Source: Mycteria americana
Taxonomy: Eukaryota; Chordata; Aves; Ciconiiformes; Ciconiidae
DNA length: 64,000 bases
Assembly: GCF_035582795.1 (NCBI RefSeq)
Contig: NC_134365.1
Span: 37,242,135 to 37,306,134, forward strand
Reading direction: 5' to 3'
A program made the position numbers and the translations under genes. The notes under the pieces were generated by a model. The model ran no database searches and was not told the DNA's origin. It was given only the letters and a program-made list of their open reading frames with translations. This document shows positions 39,026-51,650 of the stretch, in pieces (the stretch's first letter is position 1; the number at the start of each line of letters is the position of its first letter).

Positions 39026-39560
39026 GCTGCTCAGCCCTCCCTCCCCTCCGCTCCGCTCCCCTCCCCTCCCGAGCGGCGGGGCGGGGGGTGCGAAGTTTCC
39101 GCACAGGCGCACGTGGCCGGGGAGAGGAGGAGATCCCCGCGGGTCCCCGGCGGCCCCGCCGCGGGGGCGGGTGGCACCGCCGCCGCTCCCCCGGGACCCC
39201 CCTTCCCCTCCGGCGGGAGTCTGGGTGCCGGGCGGGGAGGGAGCCGCCGGGCCGGGCCGGGCAGGGCTGGGCAGCTCCCCCGGGGGAGCGGGGCCGGGGC
39301 CGCGGCGGCTGGAGCGGGGGCAGGGGCAGGAGGGACGCGGCGGCGCCGGCAGCCAAAAGCTGGACTGTGTCTCCCTCCAGAGGGAGAAGGGAGTCACGCA
39401 CGGCAGCTCCGGCGGCGGGAAAGCCGCGGCCTCGGCCGAGCCCCCCGTCCCCGGGTGGTGCCCGAGCGGCGGGGTCGCGGGCTCGGTCCGTGCACCTGCG
39501 CTAGGGAGGTGGTCGGGGAACGTATAACGGGCCAGACCCTGAAGGTCTCTTCTCCCTCTG

Positions 39561-42500
39561 CTTAAAGGCGGGTGGTGGGTCGCAGTCGTCTGCCAGGACT
39601 ATTGATTAATAGAGGGAAATGTTGGTGGGTGAGGATAAGTAAAAGCATAGCTTGCGCATTTGTTTCAGTGTGTTTCGCGCTGTTCAAAAGGGGATGCAGC
39701 GAAGTGGAGGGGAGGGAGCCAAAGAAGGTGAGGAAGGGCCCTCATTCATTACGGTAATATCAGAGTCAAATTCTCAGTGTTCTCCTAGAATTCTTGTGCA
39801 CTCCTAGGTTAAATGGGGATAAATGCATGAAGTATTAAGAAGTACTGATATACTTAATCATCTGTAGTCTATTTTTAATTTGTACCGGCTAGTATAATAG
39901 CAAGTTTTCTGAAAAGAAGCTTTTGTTGAGTCCTTAACTGTCATCACATCTTATATGACGTTGATAGTCGACTCTGTGAGAAACAGAAGATGGAAGTGAA
40001 ACACTTCCCCAGTTGTTATTGTTCGTGCTAGAGTTTTTCCATGTAAGTAAGGATCTGTAGAATGTTTGAATTATTTTTTTTCAAAGCAAATACAGACCTA
40101 AAGGTCCATGCAGTCAAAAAAAGAAAAGGCAAAACGAAGGCTTCATGTTGACTACCCCACACAGTGATGCAGCTGTGGGATGAAATACAAAGAGGCTGGT
40201 ATGGAAAGGGCAAGTTAAAAGTAGCCTGGGATGTGGTTGTCACAGTCGCTGTTGCAGCAAGCACTGCAGTACACATACATGCCTGGATGCGGACTGCAGC
40301 CAAATTAAAAGGCTGCTGGTTGTGAAGACAAATGTGGTCTTATCTCATTCATTGGAAGCTGATACAATAACATCAGGATTTCCCTAGTCGGTAACTGTGT
40401 TTCTACGTTTGCAGACAGCTAAAAATAATGCAGAGAGAACTGAAACAACCGAGACCGTGCTGCTATCAGCAGCGTAATTTCAGTACATTGAGGTAGACCC
40501 AAACTAATGTGGATCCACAGGGGTTGGATGCTCCTGCCCCACCAATGCAAAATGACCAGGGATGCTGAACACATACCGGAATAGGTAACCTTTCCTGTCG
40601 CGTGGGTCGGTGTAGCCATCCACAAGTATTTTTACTGGATTAAAAGCAGTCAAAGCACACTGAAAATGCAACTACAGCAGCTAAAATGCAACTACAGCAG
40701 CTGTTGCACTTTAGACGTAGCAAACACCTTGTAATTACAGGAGCACATAGACCTATATTAGCTGCACGTATCATTACACTCAAGTTGACTGTGTATTTTG
40801 AGACCAGAGGATACTTGGTAGTCCTGCTGTTACAGAAATCAGGCAAACACGTCTGAAGACACAGAACTATTATCACCCAGTTAAAACAATACAAACAAGT
40901 CACATGCAAACAACAGAAGAAAAAGCAGTAGACAAAGCAATAGCTAAGCTGACCTGTTTTGAAACCCAGGAATTTTGTCTGTGCAAATCTTGGCAAATGT
41001 GATCATTATTTACGGCGTGACGCTGCTGCACATGACCAGTTGTTCCAGATCACTTTGCACAACATGTGAAAATCTGAACAAATCTGCAGTACTCACACAC
41101 AGGTTGTGTGACACCATGCAGAAAGACATGCTTTCAGGAAGCTTCTCTACGTGCTCTCACAGCATGGCCAACACTCCTGGGAAGAACTGAAATGATCCGT
41201 TGCACCTATACAGTGCAGCTGGTTTTACAGATGCTTACTTAGTAAGCCTGACTCATCGCCAAAGGTGCATTTGTACATGCTGCACATGCACGATATGATA
41301 AATTTACCATTTTCCGGAAATACCAGATTGGCAGTCTTTGTCCTACACAGCCTGTATTTATATCTTTCTGACTGGAAAATCCCCAGCTGAATACTGTGGC
41401 CTTAGAACACAATACAGGTATGAAACACAATTATTATATGAATGTTCTCTCTTTCTTCCTTCAGCTTGTTTCATTTTTGAGTTAGTGCCACTATTTCTTA
41501 CTTTTCATCAATTTGTAGGGCTCTTCCACACGCTAAAAGAAAAGCATAAAACATGAAAATGAGCATTGGCACTTGCAACAGGTATAGTGTTTGGAACAAC
41601 TTCAGCATTTCCATTTCAAGGTGAACAGCACAGCATAACAATCAGAAAAATAAAAACTTGTTTCTGAATAGTTGCATATATGTGGATCTGGTTTGTATCT
41701 TTTTTAAACACGGATTCTTCTCAGAGGCATGCATGTTCTGAGCTGCTAAATAGAGAAAAAGAAAATTTATATTTTGGTAGCCACATGTAGATTTTGTCTC
41801 TAAGAACTGATGAGTTCACTAATGTCTACCAACGCTTTTGGTCCTTTATCTTTCCCAAGAGACCCCTCCCCTCCCATCACCCACCATGCTACTAACCTAA
41901 ACTAACTAGAAGTGCCAGTTGCGGCACTGTTCTTCAGTTCAGCAGTTAGGTTCTCGGTTTCTCATTTTGTTCAGAAAGATTAGGCTTTTACTTGGGTCTT
42001 CCATCTTTCTTAATATTGAACTTCGGGTACTAAAATAAGCAGGGACACAGACCACAGCCCTCATCAGGAACACCTCAATGTAAGGAGACCTGTAGTGGCT
42101 TAGAGCCTGACGTGCAGCAGCAACCTACAACATTCCTCTATTGCCATCCCCTAAAGCTGGGGAAGAGGAAGCACGGATTCCAAAAGCCAGCTGCTCTAAA
42201 TTGTTTGTGGTTATCATCCTGATGCTCTGTGAGCTGGGACAGTGCAACAGTGCCTAAAAGTCCCCTTTACAATGTGTATACAGATACGTAGTTACGTACT
42301 CATGTTTTTATCACAGGTGAGAATCTGGTCCACCAAATTTAAAGTTCTTTAAAAGCTCTGGTATATTCCAAATATTCACATACAAAAATAAAGGTAATTG
42401 ACTCCTGAAAAGCTGATGGAAAATGAAAAGGCAATGGAGCAAAGTTATTCTGGGGTTCTTTAATAAGTCTCCCACAGGCATTTATTAAAATCATGCTGGT

Positions 42501-42878
42501 TATTGGATTTTGAAGGAAATAGGGTTTTTAACTAGCATACTGGAATCGTCACTGATCTTTCAAAGCTTCCACATAAAATAGAAAAACTGACTGCAAAAAA
42601 TAACAGAAGTAACTGTTCTTTCTTTTCTACAACACATAAGTGATACGCATAACCACTATGATGATTTTTTTTTTTACCATTTAAAACCATTCTCCCAAGA
42701 TATGAAATGACATGGATTGCTTATGCATGCTAACATAAATGCTGCTCATAGAGTAATGACATCTTCCAGGATGAAAAAAGCCAGATACATGTACATATTC
42801 AATGTCATTTTGGGAGCAAGACTTTGTCGCTTTCATTTAAGAGGAGAGGAAGCCGGGAATCAGTGAAAAAATTGGGTT
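39561..42878. other. Spacer between probable TAFA2 promoter and old CR1
   Basis: No exon recognised. A plus-strand donor-like AAAGAAG|GTGAGG occurs near 39727, just outside the CpG island, but there is nothing to show it is used. The 20-bp duplication at 40.66 kb lies here. Confidence 0.5.
40661..40702 (+). repeat. 20-bp direct duplication
   Basis: Two adjacent 20-base units (tgaaaatgcaactacagcag then ctaaaatgcaactacagcag) differ only in their first two bases, and the second is followed by 'ct'. This is a simple local tandem duplication in unique DNA. Confidence 0.9.
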
Positions 42879-44240
42879 GAAAGGGATCTCTGGAGGTCTG
42901 GTTGGGCTGAGGATCCAAACTCCAGTCATGGGTGGGCTGACTTCAAAGCTATATCAGGTTGCTCAGGCCTATGTCCTGTGGTTTCAGGTATTTCCAAGGA
43001 CAAAAATTCTACCTACCAGCAGGTAGGGCCTGCTGGTCCTGGGTCTCTGGCCCTTTTCCAGCATTTGACCACCCTCACCGTGAAGGATTTTCTTCCTTAC
43101 ATCAAAACAAATTTCTTAGAATTTATCTTTCTGCCTCTTGTGTCCATTGCCTCTCATCCCTTTGCTGTGCACTTCCAAGAAGCCTCTGGCTCCATCTTCC
43201 CTGTAACCATCCATAAGTAATTGAATACAGCAGATAGATCTTCCTTTTCCCTTCTTTAAAGGGGCTGAATAAACACAGCTTTCAGTTTTCTTGTATGTCG
43301 TGCCTTCACCACTGCTAGAACGCACTGCTGACTCATGTTCAACTTGTGCACCAGCATCTACAGGCATTCTTCTGCAAAGACATTTTCTGGATAGACAGTG
43401 CCAAGCTTGTACTGTTGCATGGGGTTATTCTGTCCCAGGTGCTGGACATGGATTTGTCTTTGTTGAACTTCATGAAATTTCTGTGAGCTCACTTCTTCAG
43501 CATGTTTTGATCCTTCTGAGCAGCAGCCTTGCCCTCCAGTGTATTGACTGCTCCCCACATTTTGGTGTCACCTGCTGGGAGTGTTTGCCACTGTCATCCA
43601 GACTGTTGGTGAAGACTGTAAGCAGTATGGGCTCCAGTACTGAACACTGAGGAATGCCACTAGGGACCAGCCACTGCTCTTTAAACCTCACAGTTCAATC
43701 AATTTGCATCCTTTTTATAAACTACCTGTCCAGACTGTATCTGCCCAGTTTGGCTACAAGGATGTTATGGTAGACCATGTCAAAAGCCTAACTAGAGTCA
43801 AGATAAACAACACTCACTGCTCTCCCCTTCCTCACGCAGCCAGTCCTTTCATTGTAGAAGGCAATCAGGTTGGTCAGGCAGAATTTGCCTTTAGTAAATC
43901 CATATTGACTGCTCCAAATCACCTTTTTGTCTTTCATTTGTGTGGAAATGAATTCCAGGAGAATTTTCTCCATAATCTTCCTGTAGACTGACCTGTAGGT
44001 CCCCACATCCTCCTTCTTACCTTCTTGAAAATGGGCATATTTACCATTTCCAATTATTTGGGACCTTCTCCTGTCACCATGAACATCTGCAGGTGATAGA
44101 GAGCGGTCTCACAGTGACATCAGCCCACTCCCTCAGGGCACTTGGATGCACCTGGTCCCACAAACTACTGTATGTCCACTTTGCTTAAGTGGTCCCTATT
44201 GATCTTCCCCTGTCGGGCTGGTACTTTACTTCCCCAAACT
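42879..44240 (-). mobile_element. Old minus-strand CR1 LINE with RT remnant
   Basis: Read on the minus strand, this is a long, decayed CR1. From about 44006 down to 43788 the frame reads IMEKILLEF, then [20 protein letters not shown] and [12 protein letters not shown], the CR1 RT fingers and motif A region. From about 43691 to 43600 it reads IPQCSVLEPILLTVFTNSLDD (RT motif B region, with Gly-to-Cys and Gly-to-Glu changes). Further down are the thumb region, C-terminus and 3' UTR, ending near 42879 with the complement of 'cctccagagatccctttcaaccc'. The RT frame is split by frameshifts and the core YADD box is not recognisable, so it is inactive. Confidence 0.9.
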
Positions 44241-46511
44241 CACCAACAAGGCAGAGTTAAACAAAGATGAAGAAACCCTGGGATGAATGCTGTTTGTCTG
44301 ACCTACCCCATTGAATATCATATGAACGGATCTTTCTTCTCATGCTATTTCATCAAAAAGAGCAAAATCCCCCAGGCTGTGAGAACTGTAGCTATTTTGA
44401 AATATAAAGATGCTTCTTTCTAATACTTCGTAAAGCACCTAAGCTCCCTAAAGGGGAAAGATTTAAAAACCTGCATTCCTCATTTCTCATTTGCTACCTC
44501 TTGACAAGTCACTGCTGAGCTTTTTAGATCTTTTATATATCATCATAAGGCACCTTACTTTCTCTATGCATTAGAGACCCTATGCTGCCAGGCATAGCTT
44601 CTGAGTCTTGCTCTGGGTGAGGCATGTACCAAAAAGTTAGGTGTTGCAATATTTCATGCTGTGGTTCCTAAATTTCTTTTTGAATCTAGGCTGTAATCCA
44701 TGTGAAAAGCAGAAAAAAAAGCCACCAGAAGAATTCAGATCAAAAGTAGAACAATACTTGGCCTCCCCACCTTTTGGAAACAGTCTTAACTTTTCTTTTT
44801 AACAAGTAATTTGCTTGGTTATATGTCATATTTAATAAGCAACAGGTCTGTGCTTTATTAGACCAAAAGGAAGAGTCCCTGGGCCAAATATTTGGGGGTG
44901 ACTACAGGGCTCTATTGCACAACAAAGGTGTAAATTACAAGAATATTAAGTGTAGTGCTGGTTTCTTATTGGAGGTACAGTAAGTATTATTCATGAGCTT
45001 GGGAAAAGTCCCAAACTCTATCCAGGAAGAAATATTAGCCATTTTTCCTTTTTTTTAAAAAAAAAAAACCAACAAAACAACCTTTCCTCCACCTACATCT
45101 GTGAGACTCAGAGCAGGAAATAGAAACAATAACTAAACCAGGTATCCAGAGAAAAAAATCAGGAGGAAAAAAAAACCAGGAGAAAAAGTGTTCGCACACA
45201 TCTGGCCTAAATCTGGGTTAGTATATTATAGAACTCATTCGTGCATGTGTTTGTCTTAATCTGATACACTATGGTAGTTCCTATTTTCCTGTGTATCAAA
45301 CAGCATCAGCTCTTGCAGTCATGCTACAAAGAACTCCAAAATGAATAAATGTTTTGTCCTTGGTGACATGGATGTTAATTTTGTTTCAATTTTACATTAA
45401 AGTTGCATTAAAGACAAAATGGAAAAAAAAACAGACCTCCTTACTTAATGAGGTTTTCATCTAATTGTAAAATAAATATAATCATTTACAGAATTATGTC
45501 TTGAATTATTTTCATTAATTAATTACGTTTATATAATTAAATTATATCAAAGAAAAGGAGACCCTGTGAAAACAGGAGGTTAGGCAGACCAAGAGTAGTA
45601 AAGGTAAGTAAGGATCAAGCTGATTTCACAAAACGAATCATACTTATTTTTTTTCTGAAATCTCTTTACCGAGGGCAACATGTGTTGGCAGACTTGAGAA
45701 CCCATCTACAAGAAGGATTAGACTTCACTGCAGAGATTCATGGTGCCATTTATTATCTCATGATATAGCATTTTCTAATCTGTGTAGTGTCATTTTAAAA
45801 ACAGGCATCACAAATTCTGGTAAAAAAGGTGTCAAAGCTTATTAGCCCAGTAACTCAGTTCCCTCACGGTGGGACATAAATTACAGGGTTGTCAGATGTG
45901 TTGTTTGCTGCAAAAAAAAGTCACTGTGAACTTACCTAGGTTATTTTTTCTAGAGAAATAATACTATGCCTGTTTTATAGTTACAACACACTCTTTCAAA
46001 TAATATCATCCAAAGTTCACTAAGTAAGTTTAGTGAAGGATACAGTGCATTAAATAGGAATAAGTTGTTCTGTCCCTCAGTATTTCTTTCTGATTTTAAG
46101 TCTTTCTTCCTCTGAAGTTTAACCACCTATGTTTTAATAAGGGAAGTAAAAATAAAAGACAACTGTACTTAAGAATGTACTAGGCTTGTGTATGAGCATT
46201 AAAAAACATTAAAAGATGCCTTAAAGGTTGTTACGGACTCTGCATTTTATGGTGTTTTAATAGTAAGGCAAAAAGGTGTATTTTGAGATCATCTTTCTGC
46301 ATATTGAGTACAGGCAAAAGTAAAGCTTTCCAAGAGTCAAGAGCAGAAGAAGTACTATCATTTAGAATATTATCTACCTTATTTATTCCAAAACAGCCTG
46401 AAACTGGGGAGGGAGGAGGGAAACCAAAACAAGAATAGAATATGATCACGTTTAAATGTTCTGAATTGCAGATTTCAAGATATTTTCAAAAACAAGAGCA
46501 AAAGGAAACAC

Positions 46512-46534
46512 TTTTTTTTTTTTTTTTAAAAAAA
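46512..46534. repeat. T16A7 homopolymer junction
   Basis: Sixteen T followed directly by seven A. A similar T8A12 junction is at 45049-45068, and long T runs occur at 28357-28370 (14) and 49862-49876 (15). These are simple-sequence tracts with no attached retroposon recognised. Confidence 0.85.
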
Positions 46535-47811
46535 GAACCAAAGAGCATTTTGGCTTGACTACGGACAAGCAACTACTAATTCAGCACAAACAAATGCCTC
46601 TGATTAATGGAGAATCAAAAAAATCCACTCCATATATGTAAAAAGTTACATTTTCTATTTAGATTAGCTATACCTTTCAATGACATTACAAATGTGGAGC
46701 TAATGGATTACCTAGTTAATAGTCTAAATATAAGTAATTTCTCTTTGTATAAATATGAAAGAAAACTATGTACCTAGAGAGGATTACTGCCACTTAGATC
46801 TCAGGATCTGCAGGGCTAGGAAGTCAGACTGAGTGAACTCTGCCTTCCTTCTCAAGCCTTTCCTCCTTCATCAAACACACGGTAGAAAATGCTAAAGGAT
46901 GTGTGCCTTTGAGTTTTTCTGATTTTGTGGCTGTTGTCATCTGATTCCTTTAAAGGGAGTAAATTCGTAGTTGGCGGTCCTTTAGATTAACCTTGTCTTA
47001 CTCAGAGCTCGGACTGCATGATGGCACAGTACTGGGATGCCCTGATCCTGCTCAGAAGAGTTTATGTGCGCTCCTCTCTGGTGTTACAACTAAGTCCACC
47101 CTGCCTGAGGTGAAATTAGTATCTGGTTACCCATGCTAAACAGCCATGTGTGGATGGTCAGAAATGTCACCACCTGAATCCTTGCACCCCACGTGCACCC
47201 CATCCTGCCAAAACGTTTGCCCTGATGTTGACTGCCTCAACTCTGGCCAACCTGAAGAGCTTTACCACCTGCCGGATGGCCTCATTGTAACAGATGGTCA
47301 GTTCAAATTTCCATTTCTTTCTTACCCTTGGGGCATGGTAAACATAAGACTAAATCTCTTGGCGTGATCTTGGATGCAGGGAACGCTTACTTTCTGAAAC
47401 CCAGCCCAAATATAATGTAAGGACAGTAAACAATAACTGAGGGAGCCCTAGGTCCTTGGGGATGTATCTTGAATAGTCATGAGAATCATTCTGACAGTTT
47501 CATTCTGACCAATGCTTAATTGCTCATAGTTTTCTTCTAAAAATATGTTTTAGGACCAATCATTTCTGTATGCGCTTGCAGCCCCGAAACTCAGTATTCA
47601 CAATGAGCAAAATCAGCATTTTTACTTGTGGTCGGGGGGCACACATCCATAGCAGATGCAGTGTCAGGCAGGTGTGCTGGGATTTGGCAACTGGAAGCAG
47701 GCTCAGTGCTCAGAGCTCGGTGTGGAAAAAATTTACTTTTCCGAGCAGTTCAGAGGTATCTCAGACATCTCCACTCTGCACAGAAGGCACAGCCTGGGAT
47801 GCAGAGAGATG

Positions 47812-47829
47812 CTGCTGCTGCTGCTGCTG
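47812..47829 (+). repeat. (CTG)6 repeat
   Basis: Six CTG units, followed by CTA. It lies in unique sequence with no recognised gene; frames reading through it as poly-Leu, poly-Ala or poly-Cys are not supported. Confidence 0.85.
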
Positions 47830-50800
47830 CTAGAGCGATAAACCCGCTACATAAATCTTCTTTGTTTTCCTCCCACTTTAAGCTTCATGGCATATCTGCT
47901 GCACCCTGCCAGACACCAGAATTACCTCTGTATCCACAAGTGCCCTGGTTTTCACTGGCATCAAGCACCCACAAATGTCAGAGAAGCCCGTAGAGTTGTG
48001 GGTGGGGGGGATTTCTGAAAAATTCAGAGCAAGCACTGTAATGGAGAGATTTTGCCACCAGATGTCAGAAGACAGAACGCAGACTGGATAATACACTGCC
48101 TTACCAAATCTTGAAAAAGGACATTTCAGTTCTTTTATGCTTCCCCTTCCTTCTCTCCTCCTCCTCTCCTGTCACATATATGCATATACACACAGAAAGA
48201 AGATCACCTAGGGAACACTGGGTTGGGGTTTTTTTGTTTTCATTGTAGCCTTACACAGATAAAAAGCAGGAAATCTAATACCCTGTTAAGCTTCAGGTGA
48301 CATATCAAAGAAAAAGAGTTGTCTAAAATTTGAAGTTGCTAAACAAGCTGAATAATAACAAGTTCTGTGAGCTCTGGAACTAATGAAGTCTCGTTTCCTA
48401 TGGATTTTACCTCACGGTTGATTGAAGCTTTTCCTACGCCAGGGAACTTAAAATTTTCTCTTTTTTGTGTAAGGGTGATCCCAAGGGACAGCTTTTCAGA
48501 GAGATGCACTTGTGGCTTTTCTCTCTTCTTCCCAGGCATCTTTTCCTACTGTAACCGAACAGCTTTAAGACTACTACCCATGTCTCAAATTTTGTTGAAA
48601 TCAGATGGGGCTCCAAAATGCACAAGGCTTTCTTCTATAGGAAACCTAGCAAAAGAAAATGCAAGGACAGCTTTGTCTTATTACAGACTCAGATTAATGA
48701 GGCCATTTATTTTATACTATAACTCTGCTAGAAATACTTAAACACCTGAACTTGTACTGGCAATTTAAATGTTCCATTAAATATTCTGATGATTCCTCAT
48801 TTTTCTACCAGATTACGAATTTCTGGAATACGCAGAAATGTGCCTGATTGACCATCAGTCCTTGCTGATGAAACCCTGGTTCCTATGACTGCATGTTAGT
48901 GGGTTACCTCTTCTCCCTTTTTTCTCCCTTCTTTTCAAAACAGAGAGTAGGTAGCGTGAAATGCCATCCTTTACATCAAGTTTCCACTCCAGCACAGCCA
49001 AACAGGCATCGTTGATAACAGTGAGAGGAAGAGCAGATTGGCCTTTGACCAGTGTGCTGTGACTCCAGCTGAAGTTGCTCTGAATTTCTACAACGATTTC
49101 AGTGAGAATAAGATTAAACGCTCAGCACTTTTCTCTTATTGTAAGCTTGTGCTTATTCCAGCTCTTTTTGATTGTATGTAGTTTTACTATGCCAAATTAA
49201 TGAGCTTTGCTTTATTATGCTATCACATTTTAAGCTTTGATTAGTCTAGCTCTTAAAATGTACATAAAATTAGTTTGATTTTATTAGCTATTATTTAAAT
49301 GATCATGCTTAAATTAATCCCTTTGTATTGTGAAGCTGTTTTTGTTGCATTACAATGGTTACTTATCCTTCCTGACCCAAGATTATATTGCATCATAAAT
49401 ATTTAGCAACAGATTTTAAAAATTAAATGGAATTTTTATGAAGCATGAATGATACCCATGCAGACTCATCTTACATTAATCTATAATAGTGATCCCTTTT
49501 GAGCTATTTTTACAGAAATGGGTCAATTCTGTGAAAACTTAGAATGTATCTAAGCAGACTTTGACATGACTGACATGTTAAACAAACTTTAGCAGCTTCA
49601 CATTTAAAATATCATCCTCAGCAGACAGATTCAGAGCCATTTCACTGTCTAGTGACACAACTGTACAATTGCTAAATCAATTGTGGGAGTCGCAGCCAGC
49701 AAAACTTCTTAATGGTATACCTGCAAATTGTACACATGGATAAGCATAAGCCAATTTACTCCTTATGTAACCAAGTTTGAGAAATGATGATGACACTTGT
49801 TCAAAAACAAAGTCCATACACCTTATTAATTTCCTGGAGGTAGATTTGGGGGTGTTGTTTGTTTTTTTTTTTTTTTAATAATGTAATATCAATAGAATAC
49901 AACCCAATACAAGCCTTCCCTTCACCCTCTCCACACTGGCACAGCATACGCTTACTCAGCTCACCTCCACTCTGACATCCCAGTCCCAGTGCAAGTTCTC
50001 TCTGCCATGGTAAGTTTGCTCTTCATTTTTACCCATCTCCTGTATTGTCAATACTGCAGGTAACTGTGGGGCAAGGACAGCTTTCATCCTAGTGTCAGTA
50101 ATATCTGCCTTTCTTCCAGGGTAACACATACTCTCATTACATGGTACATAACTCTTGAGGTCAATGGGTCCACTTACTAAACGGAGATAGCTGAATTCAG
50201 TCATAAACACTGACAGAATATACGAAATTTTAATGTCATAGTTTAACATGAGACAATATTTTTCAAGTACTTACACTAGTCTCCAAATGCACACCCTGCT
50301 TATTCTAGAAAGTAAAACCAGCTCATTTGAATTGTCTCAAGACATTAAAAGCAGCTTCCCTGCTTGCTGTTACCACCCCTCAAACAGACAAACATGTGGA
50401 CAAGAAATGCTGGAAACAGATTTTCCAACACAAACTGAAACTAAAGACTCTTGGGCTGTCACAGATCAGGAGGGAAGAATAAATGGTCAAGCAAAATGTT
50501 TTTGCTCCTAAGAGCGTAATAAGCTAAATTATATCTCATCCAGTCCAAACTGATGGAAAGCACAGAAGTATATGGAAACCCAAACTTTCAGATATTTTAT
50601 TGAACAAAGGCAACACTGAATTATACCAAGCAAATGACTGTAATTCAGTAGGCTGTTGGATCCTGCGAAATCTAATTGAAGTTTGTGTGTTTGTCCTGGG
50701 CAGGCCATGGTGGATCATATGCCAGTATCCCTGTTTGAAGCAGTAAAAGGTGCAGGTAGTGGGGAGATGGAAACTCGCCGACTTCTCAGAAAAAGTAATG

Positions 50801-51329
50801 CCACACAGGATCCTACCAAAAGGGCCAGGCTGCAGAAGTCTGGATGACAAAAGGTTGCACACACATTTAATTCAAAGAAACCACGCATCCTCACCCTCAG
50901 TTCAGTTGCTTCTAGCTTCAAGCATCTGTTCACACATATATTCTCCTATATATTCACACCAATCACCCCAAACAGAAGGGTGGGGAGAGAGGCCTGCAAA
51001 CTTAATACACTGAAAATGTCATCTCAAGAGGGAAAAAAATATCCAGCGTAACTTTGTCCTAGTGGTCTTTCTCTCATACCACGCTCGGGGGTCCTGCGCC
51101 CTTCGAGAAGGGCCCACCTGCCTTTGCACGGAGCACGCACAGCCGCTCCCTTCAGCCAAAGGACTGGTTTCTCTTGCGCGGCGATACAACCAAGGGTAGT
51201 TCTCTAAAATGTGGAAAACCGTGTCCCTTTGTACGCAAATATGACCTGTAAAATAAAAAAAAAAAATTAAGTATGAACACAAAAGCTGCAGGACAGTGAT
51301 AACAGTGTGGTGTGCCTCTGGATTTTGTC

Positions 51330-51650
51330 CACTTCCCACAGCTGGCGCAGGGCCCGGCCCCCTCCAGCAGCCCTTCGGCCTTCCCCGCGCCTGTATTTAC
51401 ATGCAGGGAAATGCGGCGGCGAGGACGGGACGGGCCGGGCCGGGCCGGGCCGGGCGGGAGCAGGGCCGGGGCCCGGGGCCTGCGGCGGCCCCGCAGGAGG
51501 CTCCGGGCGGCGGCGGCGGCGGCTGGGCCGCTGCTGCCCCCCTGCGCCCGCCGTCCCCGGCGCGCTCCTCCGGCCGCGCCGGCAGCCCCTCCCCGCGGGG
51601 CTGGTTCTCAGCCAGCTCTGCCCCGAAGCTCTTTCAAACCACCCCTCCTG
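51330..51650. promoter_or_regulatory. Small orphan CpG island
   Basis: About 320 bases of dense CpG in otherwise AT-rich DNA, 12 kb from the probable TAFA2 island and 12 kb from USP15. It has no CR1 or LTR similarity that I can see. Overlapping open frames in several phases are composition artefacts. It could be an alternative TAFA2 promoter, a non-coding RNA promoter or an enhancer with promoter activity. On the minus strand a fair donor (GGCAG|GTGGGC) occurs near 51117, about 200 bases downstream in that direction. Confidence 0.75.
51432..51458 (+). other. G-quadruplex motif
   Basis: Six GGG tracts are separated by loops of only 1-2 bases (GGGCCGGGCC-type pentamers). This meets the strict four-tract short-loop criterion for a G-quadruplex. 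It lies in the orphan CpG island. Confidence 0.85.

Larger units (their letters stand above)
37505..39560. promoter_or_regulatory. TAFA2: CpG island, probable TAFA2 promoter
   Basis: About 2 kb of very GC-rich, CpG-dense DNA with sharp edges in AT-rich surroundings. The assignment to TAFA2 (a small secreted chemokine-like neuronal protein) rests on remembered synteny: TAFA2 lies next to USP15 in divergent orientation in human. Two minus-strand signals agree: a CCAAT box in canonical NF-Y context at 38551-38560 and a strong splice donor at 38033. The island also holds GC boxes, an ACGGC tandem at 39001-39025, a CAG tract, and Ggctc-type pentamer repeats near 38170-38210. Long open frames inside it on both strands lack recognisable domains and reflect scarce stop codons. 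Confidence 0.7.
44241..51329. other. Gene-free spacer with possible conserved segment
   Basis: AT-rich, with homopolymer runs and a (CTG)6 tract. No gene or large repeat recognised. The block around 49.13-49.47 kb has the low-complexity-free, homeodomain-site-rich look of a conserved non-coding element (see findings). Confidence 0.5.

Noticed and set aside
38420..39565. 381-codon plus-strand open frame in the CpG island
   Set aside because: Composition is Pro/Arg/Ala/Gly with no domain, and equally long frames are open on other phases and the minus strand. Stop codons are simply rare at this GC content.
43291..43650. 119-codon plus-strand frame
   Set aside because: Antisense to the old minus-strand CR1.
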